From Rhizobium sp. R711 (GTDB taxonomy: Bacteria; Pseudomonadota; Alphaproteobacteria; Rhizobiales; Rhizobiaceae): DNA of 64,000 bases. The DNA lies in assembly GCF_002211365.1 (NCBI RefSeq), contig NZ_LOKZ01000003.1, positions 150,118-214,117 of the forward strand. Reading direction: 5' to 3'. Made by a program: the position numbers and the translations under genes. Position 1 is the stretch's first letter; each line of letters opens with the position of its first letter. The notes below the pieces were generated by a model. The model searched no databases. It was not told the DNA's origin and saw only the letters and a program-made list of their open reading frames with translations. Shown here piece by piece: positions 50,035-59,419 of this stretch.

Positions 50035-52407
50035 CTATCGCCGCCCTCTTGGCGGCCTTGTTCCGGCCTGCTTGCGCGCCCGGCTGGCGTCGCGCCGGCC
50101 CGCCTTATGGAACGAACGTACAGCGGTGGGCATTTTTCGCCCCTCGCTGATCATCTCGAAGCGCAACGCACCGGCAAGCGGAATGGCTTCTGCAAGCTTG
50201 ACCGTGACACCGTCGCCGAGGCGATATCCGAGCCCGGTTTTTTCGCCAGACAGCGCCTGGTGCGCCTCATCATAGATGAAGTAGTCCGTTCCGAGCGTAG
50301 ATATAGGAACGAAGCCGTCTGCTCCATAGTCCGGGAGAGTGACAAATAGTCCCGATTTCGTCACACCTGATACGCGTCCTTCGAATTCCTCGCCGACGCG
50401 GCCGGCAAGATGATGCGCAATCAGGCGGTCCACCGTTTCGCGCTCGGCGGCCATCGCACGCCGCTCGAACGTCGAGATCTCGGCGGCAATGTCGTCGAGC
50501 GCGGCTTCTTCATCGGGCGTGATCCCGCCCTCACCAAAGCCGAGCGAGCCAACCAGCGCACGGTGCACGATCAGGTCCGCATAGCGCCGGATAGGCGAGG
50601 TGAAGTGCGCGTACTTCATCAGGTTCAGGCCAAAATGCCCAATATTCTCCGGGCTGTAGATTGCCTGGCTCTGGGAGCGCAGCACCATCTCGTTGACCAT
50701 CGTTTGATGCGGAGTGTCGTCCGCCTTGGCGAGGATCATGTTGAAATTGTTGGCGCGCATGTTGCCGCCCTTGGCGAGCGAAATGCCAAGCGTCGCCAGG
50801 AACTCGCGCAGCACCTCCTGTTTCGCCAGTGTCGGCCCGTCATGGATGCGGTAGATCAGGACCTGCCGCTTCTTGTCCAGCGTCTCGGCAGCCGCGACGT
50901 TGGCCTGGATCATCATTTCCTCGATGAGCTTGTGCGCATCGAGGCGCGGCGGCACGAAGACGCGATCTACTGTGCCGTCAGGCTTCAGCAGGATCTTGCG
51001 TTCCGGCATGTCAAGCTCAAGTGGCTGCCTGCGCTCGCGGCCGCGGGTCATGATCCTGTAGGCATTCCAGAGCGGCTTCAGGATAGGCTCCAGAAGCGGG
51101 CCGGTCTTGTCGTCCGGCTTGCCGTCGATCGCCGCCTGCGCCTGTTGATAGGAGAGCTTTGCGGCGCTCTTCATCATGACGCGGTGGAACGTATGGCCGA
51201 TTTTTCGGCCTTCCTTCGAAAACACCATGCGAACGGCAAGCGCCGGGCGATCCTGACCTTCTCTCAACGAGCAGAGATCGTTCGAGATCCGTTCCGGCAA
51301 CATCGGCACGACCCGGTCGGGGAAATAGACCGAGTTGCCGCGCTTCAGCGCTTCGCGGTCGAGAGGCGAATTCGGCCGCACGTAATAGCAGACGTCGGCG
51401 ATGGCGACGGTAACGATGACCCCATCCGGATTGTCGGGCGAGGGGTCCGCCTCCGCATAAACGGCGTCGTCATGGTCCTTCGCATCCGCCGGATCGATGG
51501 TGATCAGCGGGACATCGCGCCAGTCCTCGCGATGCGACATCGTCGCGGGCTTGGCATCGTCGGCTTCGGCGACGACGGCAGGCGGGAATATGTAGGGAAT
51601 GCCGTGCGCATGGATGGCGATCATCGAGATCGCCTTCTCCGATGCAACGGAACCGATGATCGACAGCACCTTCGCCCGTGGCAGGCCGAAGCGGCCGAGG
51701 CGGGCGACTTCGACTTCGACAAGATCGCCGTCCTTGGCTTCGCCCTTGTAGTCAGGGTCGATCACCATTTCCTCGCCACGCCGGTCGATCGGAAGCAGAC
51801 GACCGGCTCCGCCTGGCGCATCCTTGAACACGCCGAGCAGCGCACCGCGGCGCTTGTCCAAAATCTTGATGATGCGCGCCGTGTAGGCCGGCCCGCCGCG
51901 ATCGGCGGCCGGAAAGATCTTCGCCAGGATCCGATCACCCATGCCGGCAACCGGGGCCTTGCCCTTGCCGTTGCGCCCAGCCGGAGACGTCGATTGGCGG
52001 ATGGCGACGGCGGGTGCAACGCCCTGATCATCAGGCCACTCCGCCGGACGACCGATCAGTTCGCCGTCCTTGTCGCGCGTCGTGATGTCGAGCACCGTGA
52101 CCGGCGGCAGTGCGCCCGGCCGGATCAGCGACTTGCGCGTCTTCTGAAGCATTCCTTCTTGCTCCAGTTCGCGCAGGAGGTGCTTCAACTCGACGCGGCT
52201 TTCTCCTTTCAGGCCGAAGGCCTTTGCTAGTTCGCGCTTCGACGCCTTCTGCGGATGGTCGGCGATGAATCGCAAAATCACTTCGCGGGAGGGCAGCGTA
52301 CCGTGAGCGATATTCAGCGGTTCGGCTGCGGGTTGCTGGCTGGCGCGTCCGATCTTGCCGGGACGCTTGCCCACGCCCTTCATTCTTTCCCGCGGGATTT
52401 TGCTCAC
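50035..52407 (-). CDS. rnr: Ribonuclease R
   Basis: A 790-residue 3'-5' exoribonuclease that degrades structured RNA. An N-terminal helix-turn-helix (ASKRELAKAFGLKGESR) and cold-shock-type domains lead to the RNB catalytic domain, with metal-binding aspartates in TIDPADAKDHDDAVYAE near residues 308-324, and then a C-terminal S1 domain (FEGRVSGVTKSGLFVTLPDY) and a basic tail. The GTG at 52407 overlaps the topA stop (GTGA). An ATG eight codons later has GGGAAAGA just before it and is an equally possible start. It forms a topA-rnr-DUF983 operon. Confidence 0.93.
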   Translation of the reverse strand: MSKIPRERMKGVGKRPGKIGRASQQPAAEPLNIAHGTLPSREVILRFIADHPQKASKRELAKAFGLKGESRVELKHLLRELEQEGMLQKTRKSLIRPGALPPVTVLDITTRDKDGELIGRPAEWPDDQGVAPAVAIRQSTSPAGRNGKGKAPVAGMGDRILAKIFPAADRGGPAYTARIIKILDKRRGALLGVFKDAPGGAGRLLPIDRRGEEMVIDPDYKGEAKDGDLVEVEVARLGRFGLPRAKVLSIIGSVASEKAISMIAIHAHGIPYIFPPAVVAEADDAKPATMSHREDWRDVPLITIDPADAKDHDDAVYAEADPSPDNPDGVIVTVAIADVCYYVRPNSPLDREALKRGNSVYFPDRVVPMLPERISNDLCSLREGQDRPALAVRMVFSKEGRKIGHTFHRVMMKSAAKLSYQQAQAAIDGKPDDKTGPLLEPILKPLWNAYRIMTRGRERRQPLELDMPERKILLKPDGTVDRVFVPPRLDAHKLIEEMMIQANVAAAETLDKKRQVLIYRIHDGPTLAKQEVLREFLATLGISLAKGGNMRANNFNMILAKADDTPHQTMVNEMVLRSQSQAIYSPENIGHFGLNLMKYAHFTSPIRRYADLIVHRALVGSLGFGEGGITPDEEAALDDIAAEISTFERRAMAAERETVDRLIAHHLAGRVGEEFEGRVSGVTKSGLFVTLPDYGADGFVPISTLGTDYFIYDEAHQALSGEKTGLGYRLGDGVTVKLAEAIPLAGALRFEMISEGRKMPTAVRSFHKAGRRDASRARKQAGTRPPRGRR

Positions 52408-55064
52408 TCTTTGCTCTTTTTCGTCTTTGCCGGCGCCTTGGCCTTCGCCGTCTTAGGCTTGGCGGCGGTCTTGGTCGTCTTGGTTTCAGCTGCGGCAGCC
52501 TTCGCCTTCGGTTTTGCCTTGCTCTTCGAAGCCGGCGCCTTGCCCGCCTTGGCGGCGATCAGCGCCAGCGCTTCCTCGACGGTCAGGGCCTGCGGATCAG
52601 TGCCCTTCGGCAGCGTCGCGTTGACCTTGCCCCAGTTCACATAGGGACCGTACTTGCCGTCGCGGACGGTGATAGCGCCGCCGTCGGGATGCTCGCCGAG
52701 CTCCTTCAGCGCCGCTGCTGCCGTTCGCCCGCGCCCGCCAGGTGCCTTGTTCGCCTTCTCGGCGATCACCGTCACAGCGCGGTTGAGGCCGATCGAGAAG
52801 ACGTCTTCGACGCTTTCAAGGTTGGCGTAACCGCCATCGTGCAGCAGGAACGGTCCGTAGCGACCGATGCCGGAGGAAATCATCTTGCCGGTCTCCGGGT
52901 GCTTGCCGATATCGCGCGGCAGCGAAATCAGCGCCATCGCCTTTTCATAATCGATGTCCTCGGGCTTCCAGCCCTTCGGCAATGACGCGCGCTTTGCTTC
53001 TTTGCCATCTCCACGCTGAATATAGGGACCGAAACGTCCCGAACGCAGCGTGAGTTCTTCGCCGGTCACCGGATCGGTACCGAGGTTCTTTGGCTCGTTC
53101 AGCGCAACGCCTTCGGCTTCCGAACCGCCTTCGGAAGAAAGCTGGCGGGTATAGTTACATTCCGGATAGTTCGAGCAGCCGACGAAGGCGCCGTATTTTC
53201 CGAGTTTCAGCGAAAGGTTGCCCGTCCCGCAGACCTGACAGATCCGCGGATCGCCGCCATCTTCCCGCTTCGGGAAAACGAGCGGCGCCAGTGCCTCGTT
53301 GAGCGAATCGAGGACGTTGGTGACGCGAAGCTCCTTCGTATCCTCGATCTGGGAGAAGAAGTCCTTCCAGAAATCGCGCAGAACCTGCTTCCAGTTCAAC
53401 TCGCCGGCCGAGATCCGGTCTAGCTTCTCTTCAAGATCGGCAGTGAAATCGTACTCGACGTACTTGGTGAAGAAGCTTTCGAGGAAGGCCGTCACCAGCC
53501 GGCCCTTGGCCTGCGGGATGAGCTTGCGCTTGTCGATGGTGACATATTCGCGATCGCGCAGGGTTGCCAGCGTCGCAGCGTAAGTTGACGGACGGCCGAT
53601 GCCGAGCTCTTCCATCTTCTTGATCAGCGATGCTTCCGAATAGCGCGGCGGCGGTTCGGTGAAGTGCTGGGTCGAATTGATCTTCTGCTTGGCGAGGTTT
53701 TCGCGAGCGTTGATCTCGGGCAGACGACCATCCTCCTCACCGTCATCACTCTGTTCGCCATCTTCCTTCTGGTCGGTATAGGCGGCGATGAAGCCGTCGA
53801 AACGGATCACCGAACCGACAGCGCGCAGACCGGCTTTCTCACCTTCGTTGTCGGCGGTGATTTCAGCCGTCGTGCGTTCGATCTCAGCCGAGGCCATCTG
53901 GCTCGCGATGCCGCGCTTCCAGACTAGGTCGTAAAGCTTCAGCTGGTCGGCATCGAGGAACTGCCGGACTTGGTCCGGCGAGCGATTGAAATCGGTCGGG
54001 CGGATCGCCTCGTGCGCTTCCTGTGCATTCTTGGCCTTGGTCGAATAGAAGCGAGCCTTCTCCGGCATGTAGCGCTGGCCGAATTGATCGACGATGGCCT
54101 TGCGTGCCGCATCGATGGCTTCCGGCGCCATCTGAACGCCGTCCGTACGCATGTAGGTGATCAGACCAACCGTCTCGCCGCCGATATCGACGCCCTCATA
54201 GAGCTTCTGGGCGATCTGCATGGTGCGCGACGCCGAAAAGCCAAGCTTCGAGGAGGCGGCCTGCTGCAGCGTAGAGGTTGTGAAGGGTGGTCCCGGGTTG
54301 CGCTTGACCGGCTTTGCCTCGACTGTGTCGACGACATAGGTTGCGCCTTCCAGAAGCGCTTTGAACTTACCGGCTTCTTCGCCATTTGCGATCGTGCGAG
54401 GCTGCAACCGCTTGCCATTCGCTGCAACCAGTTTTGCTTCGAATTCGTCGCCCCGCGGCGTCTTCAAGAGAGCCGAAAGGTTCCAGTATTCCTCGGAGAG
54501 GAAGCGCTCGATTTCGGATTCGCGATCGCAAACCAAGCGCAACGCTACTGACTGGACGCGACCAGCCGAACGCGCGCCGGGCAGCTTGCGCCACAGAACC
54601 GGCGACAGGTTGAAGCCGACGAGATAGTCGAGTGCACGGCGGGCGAGATACGCATCAACCAGCGGCACGTCGATGTCGCGTGGCTCGGCCATGGCATCGA
54701 GGACGGCCTTCTTCGTGATCGCGTTGAAAACGACCCGCTTCACCGTCTTGCCGTTCAAGACGCGCTTTTTGTTCAGCATGTCGAGGACGTGCCACGAAAT
54801 CGCTTCACCCTCGCGATCCGGGTCGGTCGCGAGAAACAGGCCGTCGGACGACTTCACCGCATCGGCGATGTCCTTCAGACGCTTGGCCGACGCACCGTCG
54901 ACCTCCCACAGCATCTCGAAATCCTGATCAGGAAGAACCGAGCCGTCCTTGGCAGGCAGATCGCGGACATGGCCGAAAGAGGCGAGCACCTTGTATCCGG
55001 AGCCCAGATACTTGTTGATCGTCTTTGCCTTGGCAGGCGATTCTACCACTACAACATTCATCAT
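52404..55064 (-). CDS. topA: DNA topoisomerase I
   Basis: An 886-residue type IA topoisomerase that relaxes negative supercoils. The TOPRIM domain is seen in VVVESPAKAKTINKYLGSGY and LATDPDREGEAISWH; the active-site Tyr is in GLITYMRTDG near residue 310. The C-terminal part has one Cys4 zinc finger (CQVCGTGNLSLKLGKY followed by GCSNYPEC) and several TopoI repeat domains, then a long Lys/Ala tail common in alphaproteobacteria. Two consecutive ATG codons begin the gene; the first is used here. The stop overlaps the rnr start. Confidence 0.96.
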   Translation of the reverse strand: MMNVVVVESPAKAKTINKYLGSGYKVLASFGHVRDLPAKDGSVLPDQDFEMLWEVDGASAKRLKDIADAVKSSDGLFLATDPDREGEAISWHVLDMLNKKRVLNGKTVKRVVFNAITKKAVLDAMAEPRDIDVPLVDAYLARRALDYLVGFNLSPVLWRKLPGARSAGRVQSVALRLVCDRESEIERFLSEEYWNLSALLKTPRGDEFEAKLVAANGKRLQPRTIANGEEAGKFKALLEGATYVVDTVEAKPVKRNPGPPFTTSTLQQAASSKLGFSASRTMQIAQKLYEGVDIGGETVGLITYMRTDGVQMAPEAIDAARKAIVDQFGQRYMPEKARFYSTKAKNAQEAHEAIRPTDFNRSPDQVRQFLDADQLKLYDLVWKRGIASQMASAEIERTTAEITADNEGEKAGLRAVGSVIRFDGFIAAYTDQKEDGEQSDDGEEDGRLPEINARENLAKQKINSTQHFTEPPPRYSEASLIKKMEELGIGRPSTYAATLATLRDREYVTIDKRKLIPQAKGRLVTAFLESFFTKYVEYDFTADLEEKLDRISAGELNWKQVLRDFWKDFFSQIEDTKELRVTNVLDSLNEALAPLVFPKREDGGDPRICQVCGTGNLSLKLGKYGAFVGCSNYPECNYTRQLSSEGGSEAEGVALNEPKNLGTDPVTGEELTLRSGRFGPYIQRGDGKEAKRASLPKGWKPEDIDYEKAMALISLPRDIGKHPETGKMISSGIGRYGPFLLHDGGYANLESVEDVFSIGLNRAVTVIAEKANKAPGGRGRTAAAALKELGEHPDGGAITVRDGKYGPYVNWGKVNATLPKGTDPQALTVEEALALIAAKAGKAPASKSKAKPKAKAAAAETKTTKTAAKPKTAKAKAPAKTKKSKE

Positions 55065-55319
55065 GATTCTCTAAAAAAACGTGCCAGGCCGGTGGATAAG
55101 CAGATGGAATCCCAGCCGTGCCAAGATAACCGGTCCTTCGACATGGACAGGGAAATCGTTTCGGTCAAGTGGTTTGATTTCATTTTTACGCAATACAACG
55201 CTATGCAACCAATGCGAGATAGTTAACGTGTTGCAATTTCTGATAATTGAGGTATCGTTTTTGAAGTGTGGTTCAGGCTCGCCGAAAGGCAGCGCTTCTC
55301 TTTCCTCAGAGACTATCCC

Positions 55320-55499
55320 ATGGCGGCCAAGTTCGCAAAGAAAGATACCGGACGATCCGGCTCGCATGAGAACATCACCTTTATTAGGCAGATGCTTGCT
55401 GAGTTGCGGCGGGTGGCGGAAAAAGAGAACGCCGATATGCTGTGCTACCTGATCGAGATGGCCTATGTCGAGGCTGGCGATCTGCAGGCCCGGATGTAG
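55320..55499 (+). CDS. Small conserved-type protein of unknown function
   Basis: A 59-residue soluble helical protein between topA (divergent) and the dprA remnant (convergent). It reads MAAKFAKKDTGRSGSHENIT then two helices with MLAELRRVAEKENADMLCYL and IEMAYVEAGDL. As remembered, a protein with this SHENIxxIRxMLxEL...CYLIEMAYVEA pattern is conserved in many rhizobia. The ribosome binding site before ATG 55320 is poor, so the start could be the earlier in-frame codon at 55266. No function can be assigned. Confidence 0.7.
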   Translation: MAAKFAKKDTGRSGSHENITFIRQMLAELRRVAEKENADMLCYLIEMAYVEAGDLQARM

Positions 55500-55503
55500 G
55501 ATC

Positions 55504-56355
55504 TCAATCGCCCATCGCAAGAGAGACAAAGCCGCCGGGATGGCGATGAAGCCTTCCGGCAATATCCAGCTCCAGCAGCACAAGATAAACCGAAGCCGCC
55601 GGCAGGCCGGTATGGCGGATGACGTCGTCGATCTCGACCGGCGTCGGGCCGAGCGCATCGACGATAAGCGAGCGATCGGATTCGTCAGGCGGAAGCATCG
55701 AAGGGCCACTCTCGCGGTCCGGCTCCGAACGTCATTTCGTTGATGGCAACCCTGTTGCCATTCCAGATGGCGTCAAGCAGACCGGCATTCTCAGGTGGGT
55801 AGGGCTGGTCGAGACCTCCCGCCATGGCGGCCACCGTTCCGGTATCGAGGCTTGCGCGATGCGCGGCCGTGTCGATGCCGCGCGCAAGGCCGGAGACGAC
55901 GGCATAGCTTGCCTTGCCGCATTGATGCGCAATCGTGGCGGCAAACTTGGCGCCACTGATGGAGGCGTTGCGGGAGCCGACAATGCCGACCGCCGGCTGC
56001 GAGGAGACAGAAAGATTGCCTTGACGGCGAGCAAAGGCGGAGCACCGTCGACCTGCTTCAAGGCCTGCGGGTATTCCGGCTCGCCGATACCGACGAACCG
56101 GGCGCCAAAGCGCCGCGCGGCCTCCAGCTCCTTGTGCGCCTCCGTCTCCGTTGCTATCCGGATGGAGCGCGTCGCCTCGCCACGCGCGGAAAGTTCGGGC
56201 AGGGCGGCAAGCGCCGTCTCGGCAGATCCAAAGTGATTGATGAGGTCGCGAAAAGTCGCCGGCCCGACATTGTCGGAGCGGATGAGACGCAGCCACGCGA
56301 TGCGTTGGCGTTCCGTCAGCGCAACTCCCTTTGGCCTTGCGCTGCAAGCGTCCAT
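55504..56355 (-). pseudogene. dprA: dprA remnant (DNA processing protein), frameshifted and internally deleted
   Basis: DprA loads RecA on incoming single-stranded DNA. Three pieces in different frames are seen. The first (56355 to about 56020) has LTERQRIAWLRLIRSDNVGP and ends APPLLAVK. One base appears missing near 56019-56021 (AAGGC for AAGGGC), after which the Rossmann part continues as QPAVGIVGSRNASIS and VVSGLARGIDTAAH. At about 55700-55715 the text jumps from VAINEMTFGAGPRE straight to the C-terminal winged helix (PPDESDRSLIVDALGPTPVE), skipping the second half of the Rossmann domain (FPRRNRLISG and what follows), some 400 bases. The gene cannot make a full DprA. Confidence 0.9.
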
Positions 56356-56356
56356 C

Positions 56357-56977
56357 CTATCCCTTCGCTCCGATCTTGCTTTCCGTCCCGCTCATCAGGC
56401 GGGAGATGTTGGCCTTGTGCTTCCAGTAGGAGATGACGGTCATGATCGCCATGACAGCTGCAACCTTCTCGGCGCCCAGTATCCACAATGCAACCGGAAT
56501 GACAAGCATTGCAACCAATGCGGCAAGTGAGGAGTACCGGGTCGTAAAGGCGACCGCCAGCCAGACCACAGCGAAAACCACGACCATGATCGGCGCAACG
56601 CCAAGCAGCGTTCCGATATAGGTGGCGACACCCTTGCCGCCCTTGAAGCCGATCCAGACCGGGAAGAGGTGGCCGATGAAGGCGAAGAAGCCCGCAATCA
56701 GCGCCGCTTCGTTGCCCAGGAAATAGCCGACGATCCAGGCCGCGGCCGATGCCTTCAGCGCATCGAGCAGAAGCGTTGCGGCAGCAAGCTTCTTGTTGCC
56801 GGTTCTCAGCACGTTGGTCGCGCCGATATTGCCGGATCCGATACTGCGCACATCGCCGAGCCCGGCGGCCTTCGTCAGGATCAGGCCGAACGGGATAGAG
56901 CCGAGCAGGTAGCCGATGGTGGCAGCCGCCAGCGCGATCGGCAGCGTGATCTGCCACGTCATGAGATCCGAGACCAT
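56357..56977 (-). CDS. plsY: Glycerol-3-phosphate acyltransferase PlsY
   Basis: A 206-residue inner-membrane enzyme that transfers an acyl group from acyl-phosphate to glycerol-3-phosphate, the first step of phospholipid synthesis with PlsX. Family motifs are [32 protein letters not shown] and [16 protein letters not shown], with five transmembrane helices. The ATG at 56977 follows GGAGGGAAC; the frame upstream overlaps pyrC and is not real. It lies between the dprA remnant and pyrC; the plsY-dprA-topA order is old in rhizobia. Confidence 0.95.
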   Translation of the reverse strand: MVSDLMTWQITLPIALAAATIGYLLGSIPFGLILTKAAGLGDVRSIGSGNIGATNVLRTGNKKLAAATLLLDALKASAAAWIVGYFLGNEAALIAGFFAFIGHLFPVWIGFKGGKGVATYIGTLLGVAPIMVVVFAVVWLAVAFTTRYSSLAALVAMLVIPVALWILGAEKVAAVMAIMTVISYWKHKANISRLMSGTESKIGAKG

Positions 56978-56996
56978 GTTCCCTCCGGTGGTCTTT

Positions 56997-58286
56997 TTAT
57001 ATGCTGTGTACGCACTGTCCGGCGACGTAGGTCGCAACAGCGCGTCCGCTGAAGCGCGCGTCTTCGAACGGCGTGTTCTTCGAACGGGAAAGAAGCATGT
57101 CCTTCGAGACAAGCCAAGGGTCATCGAGATCGATCAGCGTGATATCTGCCTTGGCGCCCGGCTTCAGCGTGCCGGCCTCGAGGCCGAAGATCTGCGCCGG
57201 CCGCGTCGACATGGCATCGATCAGCCGCATCAGGCTGACCTGGCCGCTGTGATGCAGGCGCAGCGCCGCTGCGAGCATCGTTTCGAGGCCAACCGCGCCA
57301 TCGGCCGCTTCACCGAAGGGCAGGCGTTTCGTGTCGACGTCTTGCGGGTCGTGCGAGGAGACGATGATATCGATCGCACCGCGCGCCAGCGCATCCACCA
57401 TGGCCACGCGATCGTCTTCCGAGCGCAGCGGCGGATAGAGCTTGAAGAAGGTGCGGTATTCGCCGATGTCGTTTTCGTTGAGCGAGAGATTGTTGATCGA
57501 GATGCCGCAGGTCACGGTGGCCCCACGACTGCGGGCGAGTTCGATCGCTTCGACCGACTCCGGCACGGAGATCATCGCGGCGTGGTAGTTGCCGCGCGTC
57601 AGCTTGGCGATACGCAGGTCGCGTTCGAGCGGGATGAGCTCGGCTTCCTTCGGAATGCCACCGAGACCGAGCCAGCTCGCAAACAGTCCCTCATGCATGA
57701 CGCCGGTGGCGCCGAGATATTTGTCTCGGGTCTCACAGGAAATAACGGCCCCGAACTCGCGCGCATAGGTCATCACACGGCGGAGGACCTGCGTGTCATG
57801 GACGCTCGAACGGCCGTCGGTAAACGCGACGGCGCCGGCTTCCATCAGCAGGCCAATCTCGGTCATTTCCTCGCCGGCAAGATGCTTGGTGATCGCCGCT
57901 GCCGGATAGACGTTGATGAGCGCCTTGTCCTTCGCCGTCTTCTTGACGAACTCGACCAGTGCGATGTCGTCAATGACAGGATCGGTGTCGGGCATCATGA
58001 TGATCGAAGTCACGCCGCCGGCTGCGGCCGCACGGCTCGCCGACGCGATCGTTTCGCGATGTTCGGCTCCGGGTTCCCCGATATGAACGCGGGCATCGAC
58101 GAGGCCCGGTGTGGCGACGAGGCCGGTGCAATCGCGTACTTGGGCGCCAGCAGGCGCTCCCTGGTTCTGCGCATCGGCGCCAGCTGCGACGATCACGCCA
58201 TCCTTGACTATGATGGCGCCGACTTCGTCGAGATCGCGCGAAGGGTCGACGATGCGAACGTTCTTGAGGACGATCGAGTTGCTCAT
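56997..58286 (-). CDS. pyrC: Dihydroorotase-like protein lacking metal ligands (PyrC' / PyrX type)
   Basis: A 429-residue amidohydrolase-fold protein of the type I dihydroorotase family. The metal motif DxHxH is [10 protein letters not shown] (first His replaced by Arg66, His68 kept). Other ligand sites also differ: [10 protein letters not shown] where a His-Cys-Glu or His-Ala-Glu is usual, GISINNLSL where HH is usual, and VSSHDPQ where DHAPH is usual. Catalysis is therefore doubtful. In Pseudomonas an inactive PyrC' is a structural partner of PyrB, and overlap of this gene with pyrB (ATGA) suggests the same here. A second, active dihydroorotase would be needed elsewhere. Confidence 0.9.
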   Translation of the reverse strand: MSNSIVLKNVRIVDPSRDLDEVGAIIVKDGVIVAAGADAQNQGAPAGAQVRDCTGLVATPGLVDARVHIGEPGAEHRETIASASRAAAAGGVTSIIMMPDTDPVIDDIALVEFVKKTAKDKALINVYPAAAITKHLAGEEMTEIGLLMEAGAVAFTDGRSSVHDTQVLRRVMTYAREFGAVISCETRDKYLGATGVMHEGLFASWLGLGGIPKEAELIPLERDLRIAKLTRGNYHAAMISVPESVEAIELARSRGATVTCGISINNLSLNENDIGEYRTFFKLYPPLRSEDDRVAMVDALARGAIDIIVSSHDPQDVDTKRLPFGEAADGAVGLETMLAAALRLHHSGQVSLMRLIDAMSTRPAQIFGLEAGTLKPGAKADITLIDLDDPWLVSKDMLLSRSKNTPFEDARFSGRAVATYVAGQCVHSI

Positions 58287-59239
58287 GCGCCGGCTCCTTC
58301 CGTGCGGGGACCCTGGTTCTGCGAGACCAGCAGCGCCTCCATCACGGCCATGCGCACGGCGACCCCCATTTCCACCTGTTCCGCAATCACGCTCTGCGGT
58401 CCATCAGCGACCTCGGAGGAGATCTCGACGCCGCGGTTCATCGGGCCGGGATGCATGACGAGTGCATCTTCCTTCGCCGCCTTCAGGGTCTCCGCGTCGA
58501 GCCCATAGAAGTGATAGTATTCACGCACCGACGGCACGAAGGCGCCGGACATGCGCTCGCGCTGCAGGCGCAGCATCATCACCACGTCGGCGTCCTTCAG
58601 CCCTTCCTTCATGGAATGGAAGACCTCGACGCCCATGTCGGCGATGCCGGCAGGCAGGAGCGTCGCCGGCGCGACGACGCGTACGCGTGCGCCCATCGCG
58701 TTCAGCAACAGGATGTTCGAGCGCGCCACGCGCGAATGCAGAACGTCACCGCAGATCGCGACGATGATCCGCGACAGCTTGCCCTTGGCGCGGCGGATTG
58801 TCAGCGCGTCGAGCAGCGCCTGAGTCGGATGCTCATGCTGGCCGTCGCCGGCGTTGACCACCGAGCAGGACACCTTCTGTGCGAGGAGCGCGGCGGCACC
58901 GGCACTGGAATGGCGGATAACGAGCACATCAGGCCGCATCGCGTTCAGCGTCATTGCTGTATCAATCAGCGTCTCGCCCTTCTTCACCGAAGAATTGCCG
59001 ACCGACATGTTCATCACGTCGGCGCCGAGGCGCTTTCCGGCGAGCTCGAAAGAAGATTGCGTGCGCGTCGAGGCTTCGAAAAACAGGTTGATCTGCGTGA
59101 GGCCTCGCAGCGTCGAGGTTTTCTTCTCTCTCTGCCGGCTGATCTTCACGGCCTCGTCGGCCTTGTCGAGGAGAAAGGTGATATCCTGCTCTGTGAGCCC
59201 TTTGATACCGATGAGGTGGCGGTGGGGAAAGAAGACCAT
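58283..59239 (-). CDS. pyrB: Aspartate carbamoyltransferase catalytic subunit
   Basis: A 318-residue enzyme that joins carbamoyl phosphate and aspartate in the first committed step of pyrimidine synthesis. The carbamoyl-phosphate loop is [20 protein letters not shown] near residues 53-72, followed by [13 protein letters not shown], the [12 protein letters not shown] segment and the aspartate-site MLRLQRERM. The C-terminal extension fits the PyrX-associated class. No pyrI is adjacent. It is the first gene of pyrB-pyrC-plsY on the minus strand; stop and pyrC start overlap by 4 bases. Confidence 0.96.
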   Translation of the reverse strand: MVFFPHRHLIGIKGLTEQDITFLLDKADEAVKISRQREKKTSTLRGLTQINLFFEASTRTQSSFELAGKRLGADVMNMSVGNSSVKKGETLIDTAMTLNAMRPDVLVIRHSSAGAAALLAQKVSCSVVNAGDGQHEHPTQALLDALTIRRAKGKLSRIIVAICGDVLHSRVARSNILLLNAMGARVRVVAPATLLPAGIADMGVEVFHSMKEGLKDADVVMMLRLQRERMSGAFVPSVREYYHFYGLDAETLKAAKEDALVMHPGPMNRGVEISSEVADGPQSVIAEQVEMGVAVRMAVMEALLVSQNQGPRTEGAGA

Positions 59240-59419
59240 GAACCTGCCTCTTGCTGTCGTCTGCGGGGTCTATAAAGAGTGAGCCGGGCGGCGGCAAGCT
59301 TGCGCTGTGGGCAAAGACCCGTCTCCCCCTGCAATTTTACCCGAATTCAACTATTGCAGAGGTAGGGAAATTATAACTTCCGGTTTCCCTTTGCCTGCCT
59401 CTTGCACTAGAAGCGATTC

